Source: Paenibacillus anaericanus (GTDB lineage: Bacteria; Bacillota; Bacilli; Paenibacillales; Paenibacillaceae). From it: 64,000 nt of DNA. Below the pieces are notes generated by a model. It had not been told where the DNA came from. It saw only the letters and a program-made list of their open reading frames with translations, and did no database searches. Of this stretch, positions 26,089 through 34,762 are shown in pieces. Position 1 is the first letter of the stretch; every line of letters begins with the position of its first letter. The DNA lies in contig NZ_RZNY01000002.1 in NCBI RefSeq assembly GCF_003994475.1, positions 48,535-112,534 on the forward strand, read 5' to 3'. The position numbers and the translations under genes are program-made.

Positions 26089-26850
26089 ATGAAATTGCAA
26101 GGGAAATCCGCCGTGATCACAGGTGCCGCATCGGGTATGGGTAAAGAAATGGCTTTACTTTTTGCGAAAGAAGGAGCTCAAGTTGTTGTCGCTGATCTTA
26201 ATGATACAGCTATAAACTCAGTGGTTCAGGAGATTACTACTTCTGGAGGATATGCTCGTGGGGTTGTAGCAAACGTTACCAAAGAAGAAGATGTGGCCCG
26301 TATGATCGATACGGCTGTACAAAGCTTCGGCAAACTCGATATTCTAGTCAATAATGCTGGGGTTATGGATCAAATGATGACAGCTGAGTCTGTCAGTGAT
26401 GAGATGTGGAACAAGGTGATGGAGATCAACGTGACCGGGCCGATGCGAGCCATCCGCAGAGCTATTCCCCTCATGAAGCAGCAAGGTCAGGGTGTCATTA
26501 TTAATACTGCCTCAATAGGTGGACTTTACGGATCACGAGCCGGCATTGCCTACACTGCTTCGAAACATGCCGCTATCGGCCTCACCAAGAACGTAGGATT
26601 TCAGTATGCCAAACTTGGCATACGCTGCAATGCGATAGCACCTGGCGCCGTTTCAACAAATATTGGCATTGGTATGAATGAGGCCGACCCATATGGGATG
26701 GAGCAAGCGATGTCCGGCATGACAATACAACGCACCGATGCAGCAGATCCGAAACAAATTGCCACGATAGCTTTGTTCCTAGCCTCTGATGATTCAAGTT
26801 TCGTTAATGGAACTGTAGTTACTGCAGATGGTGGATGGACAGCGTATTAG
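26089..26850 (+). CDS. SDR family oxidoreductase (glucose 1-dehydrogenase-like)
   Basis: A 253-residue classical short-chain dehydrogenase. Visible are the cofactor loop TGAASGMG (about 12-19), an Asp after beta 2 (VVADLND) that favours NAD, NNAG, the catalytic Ser (NTASIGG) and YTASK, and the C-terminal NGTVVTADGGW. ATG 26089 is taken because GAAGGGATGAG lies at proper distance; ATG 26080 touches that site. It is monocistronic, ending in a bidirectional terminator. The substrate cannot be told from sequence. Confidence 0.9.
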   Translation: MKLQGKSAVITGAASGMGKEMALLFAKEGAQVVVADLNDTAINSVVQEITTSGGYARGVVANVTKEEDVARMIDTAVQSFGKLDILVNNAGVMDQMMTAESVSDEMWNKVMEINVTGPMRAIRRAIPLMKQQGQGVIINTASIGGLYGSRAGIAYTASKHAAIGLTKNVGFQYAKLGIRCNAIAPGAVSTNIGIGMNEADPYGMEQAMSGMTIQRTDAADPKQIATIALFLASDDSSFVNGTVVTADGGWTAY

Positions 26851-26856
26851 ATGAAA

Positions 26857-26896
26857 AAACGGCTACCTTCTGAGACGATTCAGAAGATAGCCGTTT
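26857..26896. terminator. Bidirectional terminator between SDR and thioesterase genes
   Basis: Arms AAACGGCTACCTTCTGA and TCAGAAGATAGCCGTTT pair with one or two mismatches. T runs follow on both strands. Confidence 0.87.
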
Positions 26897-26910
26897 ATTT
26901 TTATTCACCC

Positions 26911-27339
26911 TTATGGAACCTTATTCAGAACACGGAAGGTTCCTGTTCCGAAAGCGCATAAATCTCCATTCTCTGTCCTTGCAAAAGCTTGGGTTGTGAT
27001 CATTTTACGAGAACTGTGAATGATTTCAGCGGTTACAAATACTCGCCCTTTCTCTGTCGGCGCTACATAGTTCATCGTTAGATTACTTGTAACTACGTTA
27101 TCATTGGGTCTGGCAATCATCGCAATCAAGCCCATACCTGAATCAATTAATGTTGCATGGACACCTCCATGAAGGATTCCGATTAGATTCAAATGATGCG
27201 GTTTAATCTCAATGGACACGACCACCTTAGACTCACTCAGTTCCTCAATTTCACACCCAACAAATCCCCAGAACGTAGACTCAGCTATTTTCCCCCAATG
27301 TTCCAAGTCAGGGTAAATGTCATTGGAATCGGCTGTCAT
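26911..27339 (-). CDS. PaaI-family hotdog-fold acyl-CoA thioesterase
   Basis: A 142-residue hotdog-fold protein. The HGGVHATLIDSGMG segment carries the PaaI-type HGG motif with the downstream acidic residue used for catalysis; NLTMNYVAPTEKGRV is the usual second strand region. It hydrolyses acyl-CoA or aryl-CoA thioesters. ATG 27339 follows GGAGGG by 6 nt. It is the last gene of the block running from fadF through the acyl-CoA ligase, so a role in trimming or recycling fatty acyl-CoA is reasonable inference. Confidence 0.88.
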   Translation of the reverse strand: MTADSNDIYPDLEHWGKIAESTFWGFVGCEIEELSESKVVVSIEIKPHHLNLIGILHGGVHATLIDSGMGLIAMIARPNDNVVTSNLTMNYVAPTEKGRVFVTAEIIHSSRKMITTQAFARTENGDLCAFGTGTFRVLNKVP

Positions 27340-27419
27340 AAATAACCCTCCTAACTCCTTCTTCCATAGCACCGATAGTTTACTATTAAGAGATATTTAC
27401 CTGAGATACGCTATGTTTG

Positions 27420-29090
27420 TTACTTCGTCGTCTTGTTGTTATCTTCCTCAATCAGTTTACGACGCAGTACTTTCCCAACTAATGTTTTTGGAAATGTATC
27501 ACGAAACTCATAAATTTTCGGAACTTTATACACCGCCAGTTTATCTTTACACCACCTCTGAAGATCCTCCTCGTTAGCTGTAGATCCCTCTTTAAGGATA
27601 ATGTAGGCTTTCACTGTCTCACCACGGTAAGGATCCATGACACCAGCAACAACAGCTTCTTCCACATCCGGATGCTCAAACAGTACCTCTTCCACTTCTC
27701 GTGGATAAATGTTGTATCCTCCAGCGATAATCAAATCTTTGCGACGGTCTAGTATATAAAAGAATCCTTCGGCGTCCATCCTGGCCAAGTCTCCTGTATA
27801 TAACCACCCATCACGAAGTGTCTTGAACGTTTCTTCTGGCTGTTTCCAATATCCCCTCATGACCTGCGGACCGCGGATAATCAACTCTCCAATTTCACCT
27901 TGGGGCATCTCTTCTCCCGAATCCGGATGGATAATACGAGCCTCGGTGTCTGGAAAGGGGATACCAATAGAGCCAATTTTTCGTTTCTCCCAAATATTGT
28001 TCACATGCGTCACTGGTGAAGCTTCTGTCAGACCGTAACCTTCAATCAGTTTGCCCCCGGTAATGCTCTCGAACCGGTCTTGCACATCACGAGGTAAAGA
28101 GGCAGCACCACTAATACAGACTTTTACAGAGGATAAATCATATTTTTGAAGATCAGGATGGTTAATCACCGCAATGTACATGGTAGGTGCTCCAGGAAAT
28201 ACGGTTGGCTTCAAACGATCCATAGACTTCAGCACCTGATTAATATCAAACCGTGGCATTAGAATTAATGTACCGGCCATATGAACAGATTGATTAAGCA
28301 ATACCGTCATTCCGAATACATGAAAAAAAGGCAGGGCTGCTAAATAACGTTCCTTTCCCATTTTGGCACGGTAAAACCAAAGCTTCGTTTGGATGGTATT
28401 CGCAACCAAATTCGAATGCGTAAGCATGACACCCTTTGCGAGCCCCGTTGTCCCGCCCGTATATTGAATGAGCGCTAAATCCTTGTTCGCATCAATGGAG
28501 GTTTGAGTAGGTACTGCAGTTGAATGTTTCAAGAACAACAAGAATGGCAACACGCTGTTACTGTATGTGACAGGTTTTCCCGTCTTTTTTTGTGTTAACG
28601 GATATAACAGATTTTTAGGAAATGGTAAGTAATCCTTAACAGATGTTACTAGAATATAATTTAACGGTGCTTTCTCCGTCGCTTTCTTCACCCGATCTAC
28701 TAGAATGTCCAGTGTCACAATCATCTGCACATCCGCATCTTTCAATTGATACTCCAATTCGCGTGGCACATATAGAGGGTTCGTCATGACAACGATGCCA
28801 CCCATCAGAAGCGTACCATAATATGCGATCACAGCTTGCGGACAGTTCGGTAGCATGATCGCCACGCGATCTCCTTTACGAATACCCAGCCCCAGCAGCG
28901 CATTCGTAAAACGGTAGACTGAATCCAACAAGACGCTGTATGACATCTTTTTACCAAGAAAATCAAGGGCTATATGCTCAGGAAATCTCTCTGTAGACTG
29001 TATTAAGAACTGCGCCAAATTCTGCTTCGGATAATCATATGTTATGGGTACTTCAACCGGATAATGTTCTAACCATGGTTTGTTGTTCAT
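27420..29090 (-). CDS. Long-chain fatty-acid-CoA ligase
   Basis: A 556-residue AMP-forming acyl-CoA synthetase (FadD/LcfA type) that activates fatty acids for beta-oxidation. It has the P-loop YTGGTTGLAKGVMLTH, GYGLTEASP, YTGDLARMD and the C-terminal lysine motif GKVLRRKL. ATG 29090 has GGGGTG 6 nt upstream; a GTG at 29099 is part of that site. It lies downstream of fadE with a 223-bp spacer that holds repeats and hairpins, so it may have its own promoter or be processed from the fad transcript. Confidence 0.93.
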   Translation of the reverse strand: MNNKPWLEHYPVEVPITYDYPKQNLAQFLIQSTERFPEHIALDFLGKKMSYSVLLDSVYRFTNALLGLGIRKGDRVAIMLPNCPQAVIAYYGTLLMGGIVVMTNPLYVPRELEYQLKDADVQMIVTLDILVDRVKKATEKAPLNYILVTSVKDYLPFPKNLLYPLTQKKTGKPVTYSNSVLPFLLFLKHSTAVPTQTSIDANKDLALIQYTGGTTGLAKGVMLTHSNLVANTIQTKLWFYRAKMGKERYLAALPFFHVFGMTVLLNQSVHMAGTLILMPRFDINQVLKSMDRLKPTVFPGAPTMYIAVINHPDLQKYDLSSVKVCISGAASLPRDVQDRFESITGGKLIEGYGLTEASPVTHVNNIWEKRKIGSIGIPFPDTEARIIHPDSGEEMPQGEIGELIIRGPQVMRGYWKQPEETFKTLRDGWLYTGDLARMDAEGFFYILDRRKDLIIAGGYNIYPREVEEVLFEHPDVEEAVVAGVMDPYRGETVKAYIILKEGSTANEEDLQRWCKDKLAVYKVPKIYEFRDTFPKTLVGKVLRRKLIEEDNNKTTK

Positions 29091-29125
29091 TCTGGTCACC
29101 CCATTCTCAAGAATCCCTCAGTCAT

Positions 29126-29310
29126 CTTTTGATCACGATGCGTATCGAGGAGCGGAATCGACATCGAATCTTGAATTCAGCCGGGACTTCCGGTGCTCAC
29201 GTAGGTTTTCCCTACGCTCCGCTCCTCATTCCCGGCTTCATCCAACATTCTCGGTGCTGAAAAGCTGACCTTTTGATCACAAAGCGTATCAAGCTGCGGA
29301 ATCGACATCG
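29126..29310. repeat. Imperfect direct repeat with nested hairpins in the fad spacer
   Basis: Two 41-bp copies (29126-29166 and 29270-29310) agree at 36 positions; both begin CTTTTGATCAC and end GCGGAATCGACATCG. Between them GCCGGGA...TCCCGGC encloses CGTAGG...CCTACG, a two-level hairpin. The segment separates fadE from the acyl-CoA ligase gene. Confidence 0.65.
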
Positions 29311-29313
29311 CAC

Positions 29314-31089
29314 TTAAACAACATACTTCTCCGCCTCGATCACTTTTGCAGCAATTTGTCGTTTCAGGCCAAAGGTGTTGATTTGGGTTCTTCTTGTCAG
29401 TTTTTTGAGTACAGAAAGCCCTGTTCGAAGTGTATCTCCTGATTCCATAGCAGCCAGAACTTCACGCGCCCGGCATTCGATCACATCAAACTGCTCGTGT
29501 ATAAAGGCCATTGTCATATGAATCGCATTTGCCGCTTTGACTTCTCCTACTTGATCCACCAGCTTCATTGTACGAAGTAAAGCGCTTTCCATTGCGAACA
29601 CCAAGATCATCATATCTGCCAGATGGCTTAGGATCTCTTGCTCTTGTTCTAACTTCATTTGGTACTTTTGCACGGCTTGTGCACCAACCATCAGGAATAT
29701 CTTCTTCGCCATGGACAATAAATGCTTTTCTTGCTCTAGCGTACCTTCGAATGATTGGGTCGGAACTAACCCTAATATCTCCGACTGTAATGCTTTTTGC
29801 ATCAAAGGTAACTCGCCTTTCATTGCCCGTTTGATTAACGTCCCTGGGATGAGTAAGCGATTAATTTCATTTGTCCCTTCAAAAATCCGGTTAATTCTAG
29901 AATCACGGTAATTTCGCTCAATCCGGTACTCTTGAATAAAGCCATATCCTCCGTGAATCTGCACCCCTTCATCCACGATGAAGTCAAGTGTTTCGGAACC
30001 AAATACTTTATTAATGGAGCATTCTAATTGATACTCTGCAATCGCTTTGGCAGATTGATATCCCACATTTAGGCTATCATAATCAACTTCAGCTAAACCG
30101 ATATCAAATAGTCCCGCCGTTCGGTAAACCATACTCTCCAACACATAAGTTCGAATGTTCATGTCCGCCAGTTTTTTGCCGATGAGCGGAAAGGAGGAAA
30201 TTTTACGATCAAACTGTGAGCGTTCATTAGCATAACTAGCGGCGTACTCGATTGAATCTTTGGAAGCACCAACACAACCCGCAGCCAATTTGAAACGCCC
30301 TATGTTCAAGATATTAAATGCGATTAAATGTCCTTTGCCTACTTCCCACAACAAGTTTTCTACAGGAACTTTGACATCCTCCAGAATTAATGGACATGTG
30401 GATGAGCCCTTGATGCCCATTTTCTTCTCTTCCGGACCAATGCTGACCCCAACCATGGTACGTTCCACAATAAAGGTACTGAAATCCGTACCATTCACTT
30501 TGGCATACACAATAAATATGTCAGCAAAACCAGCATTCGTAATGAATTGCTTGCTCCCATTGAGAATGTAATATTGACCATCTTCTGTTAAAGTAGCTGT
30601 TGTCTTGGCACCGAGGGCATCCGATCCTGAAGAGGGTTCCGTCAAACAATAAGCGGCAATTTGCTCACCTGAAGCGAGCGTAGGCAAATACTTCTGCTTC
30701 TGTTCCTCTGTTCCAAAATAAACAATAGGTAGCGTACCAATGCCTACATGAGCACCATAGGACAAGGAGAACGACGAGGCCTTTGTCAGCTTCTCCGTAA
30801 TCAACGTGGAACTTACTTTATCCAGTCCGAAACCTCCGTAGTTTTCTGGAACTTCAGCACCCAGAAGCCCAAGCTCACCTGCCTTTTGCAACAATTGCAC
30901 GGTCAATCCATAGTTCAACTTTTCAATTTCTTCGTCCCTCGGAATAATTTCACCGGCCACGAATTTTTCCGTTGTTTCCGCAATCATCCGGTGTTCTTCG
31001 GTGAAGTCTTCTGGAGTCACAATCTGCCGATAATCGATATCCTCAATCATGAAACTTCCGCCCAATACTTTGTTCATCATCTTAATCAC
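29314..31089 (-). CDS. fadE: Acyl-CoA dehydrogenase FadE
   Basis: About 591 residues, the long Bacillus FadE (YusJ) type. It removes two hydrogens from acyl-CoA to make trans-2-enoyl-CoA, passing electrons to ETF. The FAD/substrate motifs YCLTEPSSGSDA and the region QIHGGYGFIQEYRIERNYRDSRINRIFEGTNEINR (split here by position about 400-435) carry the usual ACAD signatures, followed by an extra C-terminal helical domain. GTG 31089 after AAAGGAGAGGGG is the likely start; ATG 31080 is an alternative. It is the fourth gene of the fadF-N-A-E run. Confidence 0.94.
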   Translation of the reverse strand: MIKMMNKVLGGSFMIEDIDYRQIVTPEDFTEEHRMIAETTEKFVAGEIIPRDEEIEKLNYGLTVQLLQKAGELGLLGAEVPENYGGFGLDKVSSTLITEKLTKASSFSLSYGAHVGIGTLPIVYFGTEEQKQKYLPTLASGEQIAAYCLTEPSSGSDALGAKTTATLTEDGQYYILNGSKQFITNAGFADIFIVYAKVNGTDFSTFIVERTMVGVSIGPEEKKMGIKGSSTCPLILEDVKVPVENLLWEVGKGHLIAFNILNIGRFKLAAGCVGASKDSIEYAASYANERSQFDRKISSFPLIGKKLADMNIRTYVLESMVYRTAGLFDIGLAEVDYDSLNVGYQSAKAIAEYQLECSINKVFGSETLDFIVDEGVQIHGGYGFIQEYRIERNYRDSRINRIFEGTNEINRLLIPGTLIKRAMKGELPLMQKALQSEILGLVPTQSFEGTLEQEKHLLSMAKKIFLMVGAQAVQKYQMKLEQEQEILSHLADMMILVFAMESALLRTMKLVDQVGEVKAANAIHMTMAFIHEQFDVIECRAREVLAAMESGDTLRTGLSVLKKLTRRTQINTFGLKRQIAAKVIEAEKYVV

Positions 31090-31132
31090 CGTTCCCCTCT
31101 CCTTTATCCGCATGAGTGAATATCATTGCGAC

Positions 31133-32314
31133 CTACGGATGCACTTCAAATACGCCTGCGGCTCCCATTCCACCCCCTATACACATCGAGACAACGCCGT
31201 AACCCCCACCACGCCGCCGCAATTCTTGAATCAGCGTAGTCGTAAGTTTTGTGCCTGTGCAACCTAACGGATGTCCGAGTGCAATGGCCCCGCCGTTCAC
31301 GTTGACGATCTCTTCGTTAATTCCAAGCTCGCGAATGACATGCACACATTGGGAGGCGAAAGCTTCATTAATCTCAAAGAGACTTACATCATCAAGCGTA
31401 ATCCCTGCCATTTGCAGTGCTTTTGGAATCGCTTTGACAGGTCCGACACCCATCATTTCCGGCTCCACACCTGCTACTGCAAATGATCTGAACGTTGCTA
31501 GCGGCTCTAGCCCGAGTTCATCGGCCTTCTCTTTGCTCATGATGACAACTGCAGCTGCACCGTCACTTGTCTGAGAAGCATTTCCTGCTGTAACCGTACC
31601 TCCTACTTTAAATACCGACTTCAGCTTACCCAGTGCTTCAATCGTTGTATCCGCACGAACGCCTTCATCGGTATCAAAAACAAATGATTTCACCCGGACT
31701 TTGCCGTTATCATCCACGCTTTTCAATTCTGCATGAATAGGAATAATCTCATCTTTAAATTTCCCCTCAGCTATCGCCCTGACTGCTTTCTCATGCGATC
31801 TAGCTGCAAAAGAATCCTGATCTTCACGAGATATACTAAATCTCTCCGCAACACGCTCAGCCGTATGCCCCATTCCAATATAGACTTCAGGCATTTCCTC
31901 GACTATTCTCGGATTAGGCGAGACCTTAAAGCCCGTCATCGGTACGCTGCTCATACTCTCTACCCCGCCGGCGATCAGAATCTCGGAATGCCCCAACATA
32001 ATCCGTTCGGCAGCGAAAGCTATAGACTGTAACCCAGAAGAACAAAAGCGATTGATCGTTATGGCTGGAACCGTCACTGGAAACCCAGCATATAGCGATA
32101 TAATGCGGGCAAAATTCAAACCCTGTGCTCCTTCCGGCATAGCACAACCGATAATTATATCCTCTACATCCTCCTTTTTCAGACCGGGGGCTCGATCTAT
32201 TACCGCTTCCAGAACGACCTTCCCCAACTCATCCGCACGTGTCTGCACTAGACTTCCCTTCTTGGACTTCCCGATCGCAGTACGTGCCATGGATACGATG
32301 ACAGCTTCCTTCAT
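31133..32314 (-). CDS. fadA: Acetyl-CoA acyltransferase (3-ketoacyl-CoA thiolase) FadA
   Basis: A 393-residue thiolase that cleaves 3-ketoacyl-CoA with CoA to acetyl-CoA and a shortened acyl-CoA. Nucleophile Cys91 lies in NRFCSSGLQ; His348 in [12 protein letters not shown] and Cys378 in CIGGGMGAA complete the active site. ATG 32314 has GTGAGG upstream. It is 22 bp downstream of fadN and 43 bp upstream of fadE, in one operon as in Bacillus fadNAE. Confidence 0.95.
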   Translation of the reverse strand: MKEAVIVSMARTAIGKSKKGSLVQTRADELGKVVLEAVIDRAPGLKKEDVEDIIIGCAMPEGAQGLNFARIISLYAGFPVTVPAITINRFCSSGLQSIAFAAERIMLGHSEILIAGGVESMSSVPMTGFKVSPNPRIVEEMPEVYIGMGHTAERVAERFSISREDQDSFAARSHEKAVRAIAEGKFKDEIIPIHAELKSVDDNGKVRVKSFVFDTDEGVRADTTIEALGKLKSVFKVGGTVTAGNASQTSDGAAAVVIMSKEKADELGLEPLATFRSFAVAGVEPEMMGVGPVKAIPKALQMAGITLDDVSLFEINEAFASQCVHVIRELGINEEIVNVNGGAIALGHPLGCTGTKLTTTLIQELRRRGGGYGVVSMCIGGGMGAAGVFEVHP

Positions 32315-32336
32315 ACCATCCTCACTCCCCGAAATG

Positions 32337-34733
32337 TTAATTTCGTAGTGCCTTACCTTTCGTCAACATATGGTGCATCCGTTGTTGGGTCTTAGGCTCC
32401 CCGCACAAACTAAGGAATGCTTCCCGTTCCAGATCGAGCATATACTGTTCACTCACAAGAGTACCTGCTGGTACATCACCTCCGGCAAGGATATGAGCTA
32501 GTTTCTTGGCAATGAGGAGATCATGATCGCTGATATACCCACTTTCTCTCATTCCAAGTGCCCCTAGTTGCAGGACTGCTTTCCCTTCGCTACCTACGAC
32601 CTGAAATCTCTCTTGTGGGATCGGTTCATAACCTGCTTTACTTATCCGTAGTACAGACTGTTTGGCCTCATATATTAAATGATCCTGATTCGCGATAATG
32701 CGATCTGATGAACGTAGATATCCTAATCTTTTGGCATCGTGACCACTAGTCGATACTTTAGCCATGCCTATCGTTTCAAAAATATGATTTATATAAGGTT
32801 GAAGATCTGCATCTGTATTCCCTACATGTTGACTTGCCCGCATGGTGAGTTCCTTGCATCCCCCGCCCGCAGGAATGAGTCCCACTCCAAATTCAACTAA
32901 ACCGTAATATGTTTCGGCTGCTGCAATGACTTGATCCGCAGGCATACAAGCTTCTACTCCCCCGCCTAAGGTCATCCGATGAGGAGCGGCGACAACGGGT
33001 TTATCGAATCTTTTCACTTTGTACATCGTGTTCTGGAACATCCGGATAATGCTATCAATCTCATCCCACTCTTCATCCTGGGCTTCCATCAACAGCAACA
33101 TAATGTTGGCCCCTACACAGAAGTTCCGGCCCTGATTAGCAATGATCAACCCTTCAAAGTTACTGCGTACTTCTTCCAAGCTATGTTGAATCATCATTAA
33201 GATATCTGCACCAATGGCATTGTTAGGCGAATGAAACTCTAAACAGGCTACACCATCTCCCAGATCGATCAGACTTGCACCTTCATTACCTTTCACAATC
33301 TTGTTCTGCTCTTTCAAGCTACGCAGCGAAATGATTTCCGTTGGTTGTTCAACCTGCTTATAACTCTGCTCAGATACATAATATAAAGTTCCATTTTCCT
33401 TCTGATAGAACGATTGATTTCCCTGTGCGATCCATTCCTTCACCCACGTTGGAACACTCAGCCCTTCCTTTTCCATGCGCCCCACGGATTTGACCAGCCC
33501 AATTGCATCCCATGTCTCAAACGGACCCAACTCCCAATTGAAACCCCACTTCATCGCTTCGTCGATTTCATTAATTGAATCGGCAATTTCACCTACTTTT
33601 TCAGCGGAGTAAATCAACACATGTTTTAGAATATTCCAGGCAAATTCTGAATAACGATCACCCGCTGTAATGAGTGCTTTGGTCTTCGCCCTAGCCCCTT
33701 TTGCCAGTTTGGCCGCTTCCAAAGAACCAGAAGTCACCTTCTTTTGTGGAACATAATCCAGGGTTGAGAGTTGCAGTGATAATATTTCACTACCGCTCGC
33801 TCCTTTTTTCTTCAAATAGAAACCTTGCCCGGACTTCTCGCCTAGCCATCCTTTTTCGACCATGTTGCTCATTACTTCAGGAACTGTAAAAGCTGCCTTC
33901 TCCATTTCATCTGTTACATTTGCGTATACATTTTCTGCCACATGAATGAATGTATCAAGTCCGACTATATCTAATGTTCGGAAAGTTGCACTTTTCGGGC
34001 GCCCCATAGCGGGTCCAGTAACCGCATCCACTTCCTCCACAGTGAAACCTTGTTCTACCATCGCTTGCAAGGTAATGAGAAGCCCATAAGTACCAATTCT
34101 GTTCGCAATAAAATTAGGTGTATCCTTGGCTAAGACCACACCTTTACCTAGAACTTTTTCACCCAAGGTTCTCATCTGCTGGACAATCGCTGGATCAGTC
34201 AGAGGTCCGGGAATGATCTCTAGCAACTTCATATAACGAGGTGGGTTGAAGAAGTGTGTTCCTAAAAAATTCCGCTGAAAGGCTTCGCTACAATCTGCCA
34301 CCATCTCATGAATAGATATCCCTGACGTATTGGAGCTCACAATCATCCCGGGTTTCCAATAACGTTCCACATTGCTGAGAAGATCCTTTTTGACCTGAAG
34401 ATTCTCGACAACAACCTCAATCACCCAGTCCACGTCTACAATCTGCGACAGGTGATCCTCCAGATTCCCCGGCGTTATCCTCTCTGCAAAAGTAATGTCG
34501 TAAAGAGGTGAAGGCGTACTCTTGCTCAATTTCTCCACTGCTCCCGTGGCGAACCGATTTCTAACCACAGGATGATCGAGTGTATATCCTTTCCTAACTT
34601 CATCATCAGTCAACACTTGAGGTACCCTATCCAACAATAAACACTGAATTCCAACATTAGCCAGATGAGCAGCAATACCAGAACCCATAATTCCCGAGCC
34701 GATGACAGCCGCCTTACGAATGGATTTGTTCAT
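32337..34733 (-). CDS. fadN: 3-hydroxyacyl-CoA dehydrogenase / enoyl-CoA hydratase FadN
   Basis: A 798-residue fusion with the Bacillus domain order: N-terminal 3-hydroxyacyl-CoA dehydrogenase (GSGIMGSGIA at about 11-20 for NAD; NTSGISIHEM; GTHFFNPPRYM), then a C-terminal enoyl-CoA hydratase/isomerase domain (ANQGRNFCVGANI, LGGGVEACM, VGLIPAGGG). It hydrates enoyl-CoA and oxidises the product. ATG 34733 has CTGGAGG. The gene is 29 bp after fadF. Confidence 0.95.
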   Translation of the reverse strand: MNKSIRKAAVIGSGIMGSGIAAHLANVGIQCLLLDRVPQVLTDDEVRKGYTLDHPVVRNRFATGAVEKLSKSTPSPLYDITFAERITPGNLEDHLSQIVDVDWVIEVVVENLQVKKDLLSNVERYWKPGMIVSSNTSGISIHEMVADCSEAFQRNFLGTHFFNPPRYMKLLEIIPGPLTDPAIVQQMRTLGEKVLGKGVVLAKDTPNFIANRIGTYGLLITLQAMVEQGFTVEEVDAVTGPAMGRPKSATFRTLDIVGLDTFIHVAENVYANVTDEMEKAAFTVPEVMSNMVEKGWLGEKSGQGFYLKKKGASGSEILSLQLSTLDYVPQKKVTSGSLEAAKLAKGARAKTKALITAGDRYSEFAWNILKHVLIYSAEKVGEIADSINEIDEAMKWGFNWELGPFETWDAIGLVKSVGRMEKEGLSVPTWVKEWIAQGNQSFYQKENGTLYYVSEQSYKQVEQPTEIISLRSLKEQNKIVKGNEGASLIDLGDGVACLEFHSPNNAIGADILMMIQHSLEEVRSNFEGLIIANQGRNFCVGANIMLLLMEAQDEEWDEIDSIIRMFQNTMYKVKRFDKPVVAAPHRMTLGGGVEACMPADQVIAAAETYYGLVEFGVGLIPAGGGCKELTMRASQHVGNTDADLQPYINHIFETIGMAKVSTSGHDAKRLGYLRSSDRIIANQDHLIYEAKQSVLRISKAGYEPIPQERFQVVGSEGKAVLQLGALGMRESGYISDHDLLIAKKLAHILAGGDVPAGTLVSEQYMLDLEREAFLSLCGEPKTQQRMHHMLTKGKALRN

Positions 34734-34762
34734 CTTTCTACCTCCAGTTCTGATCAGTTCTA

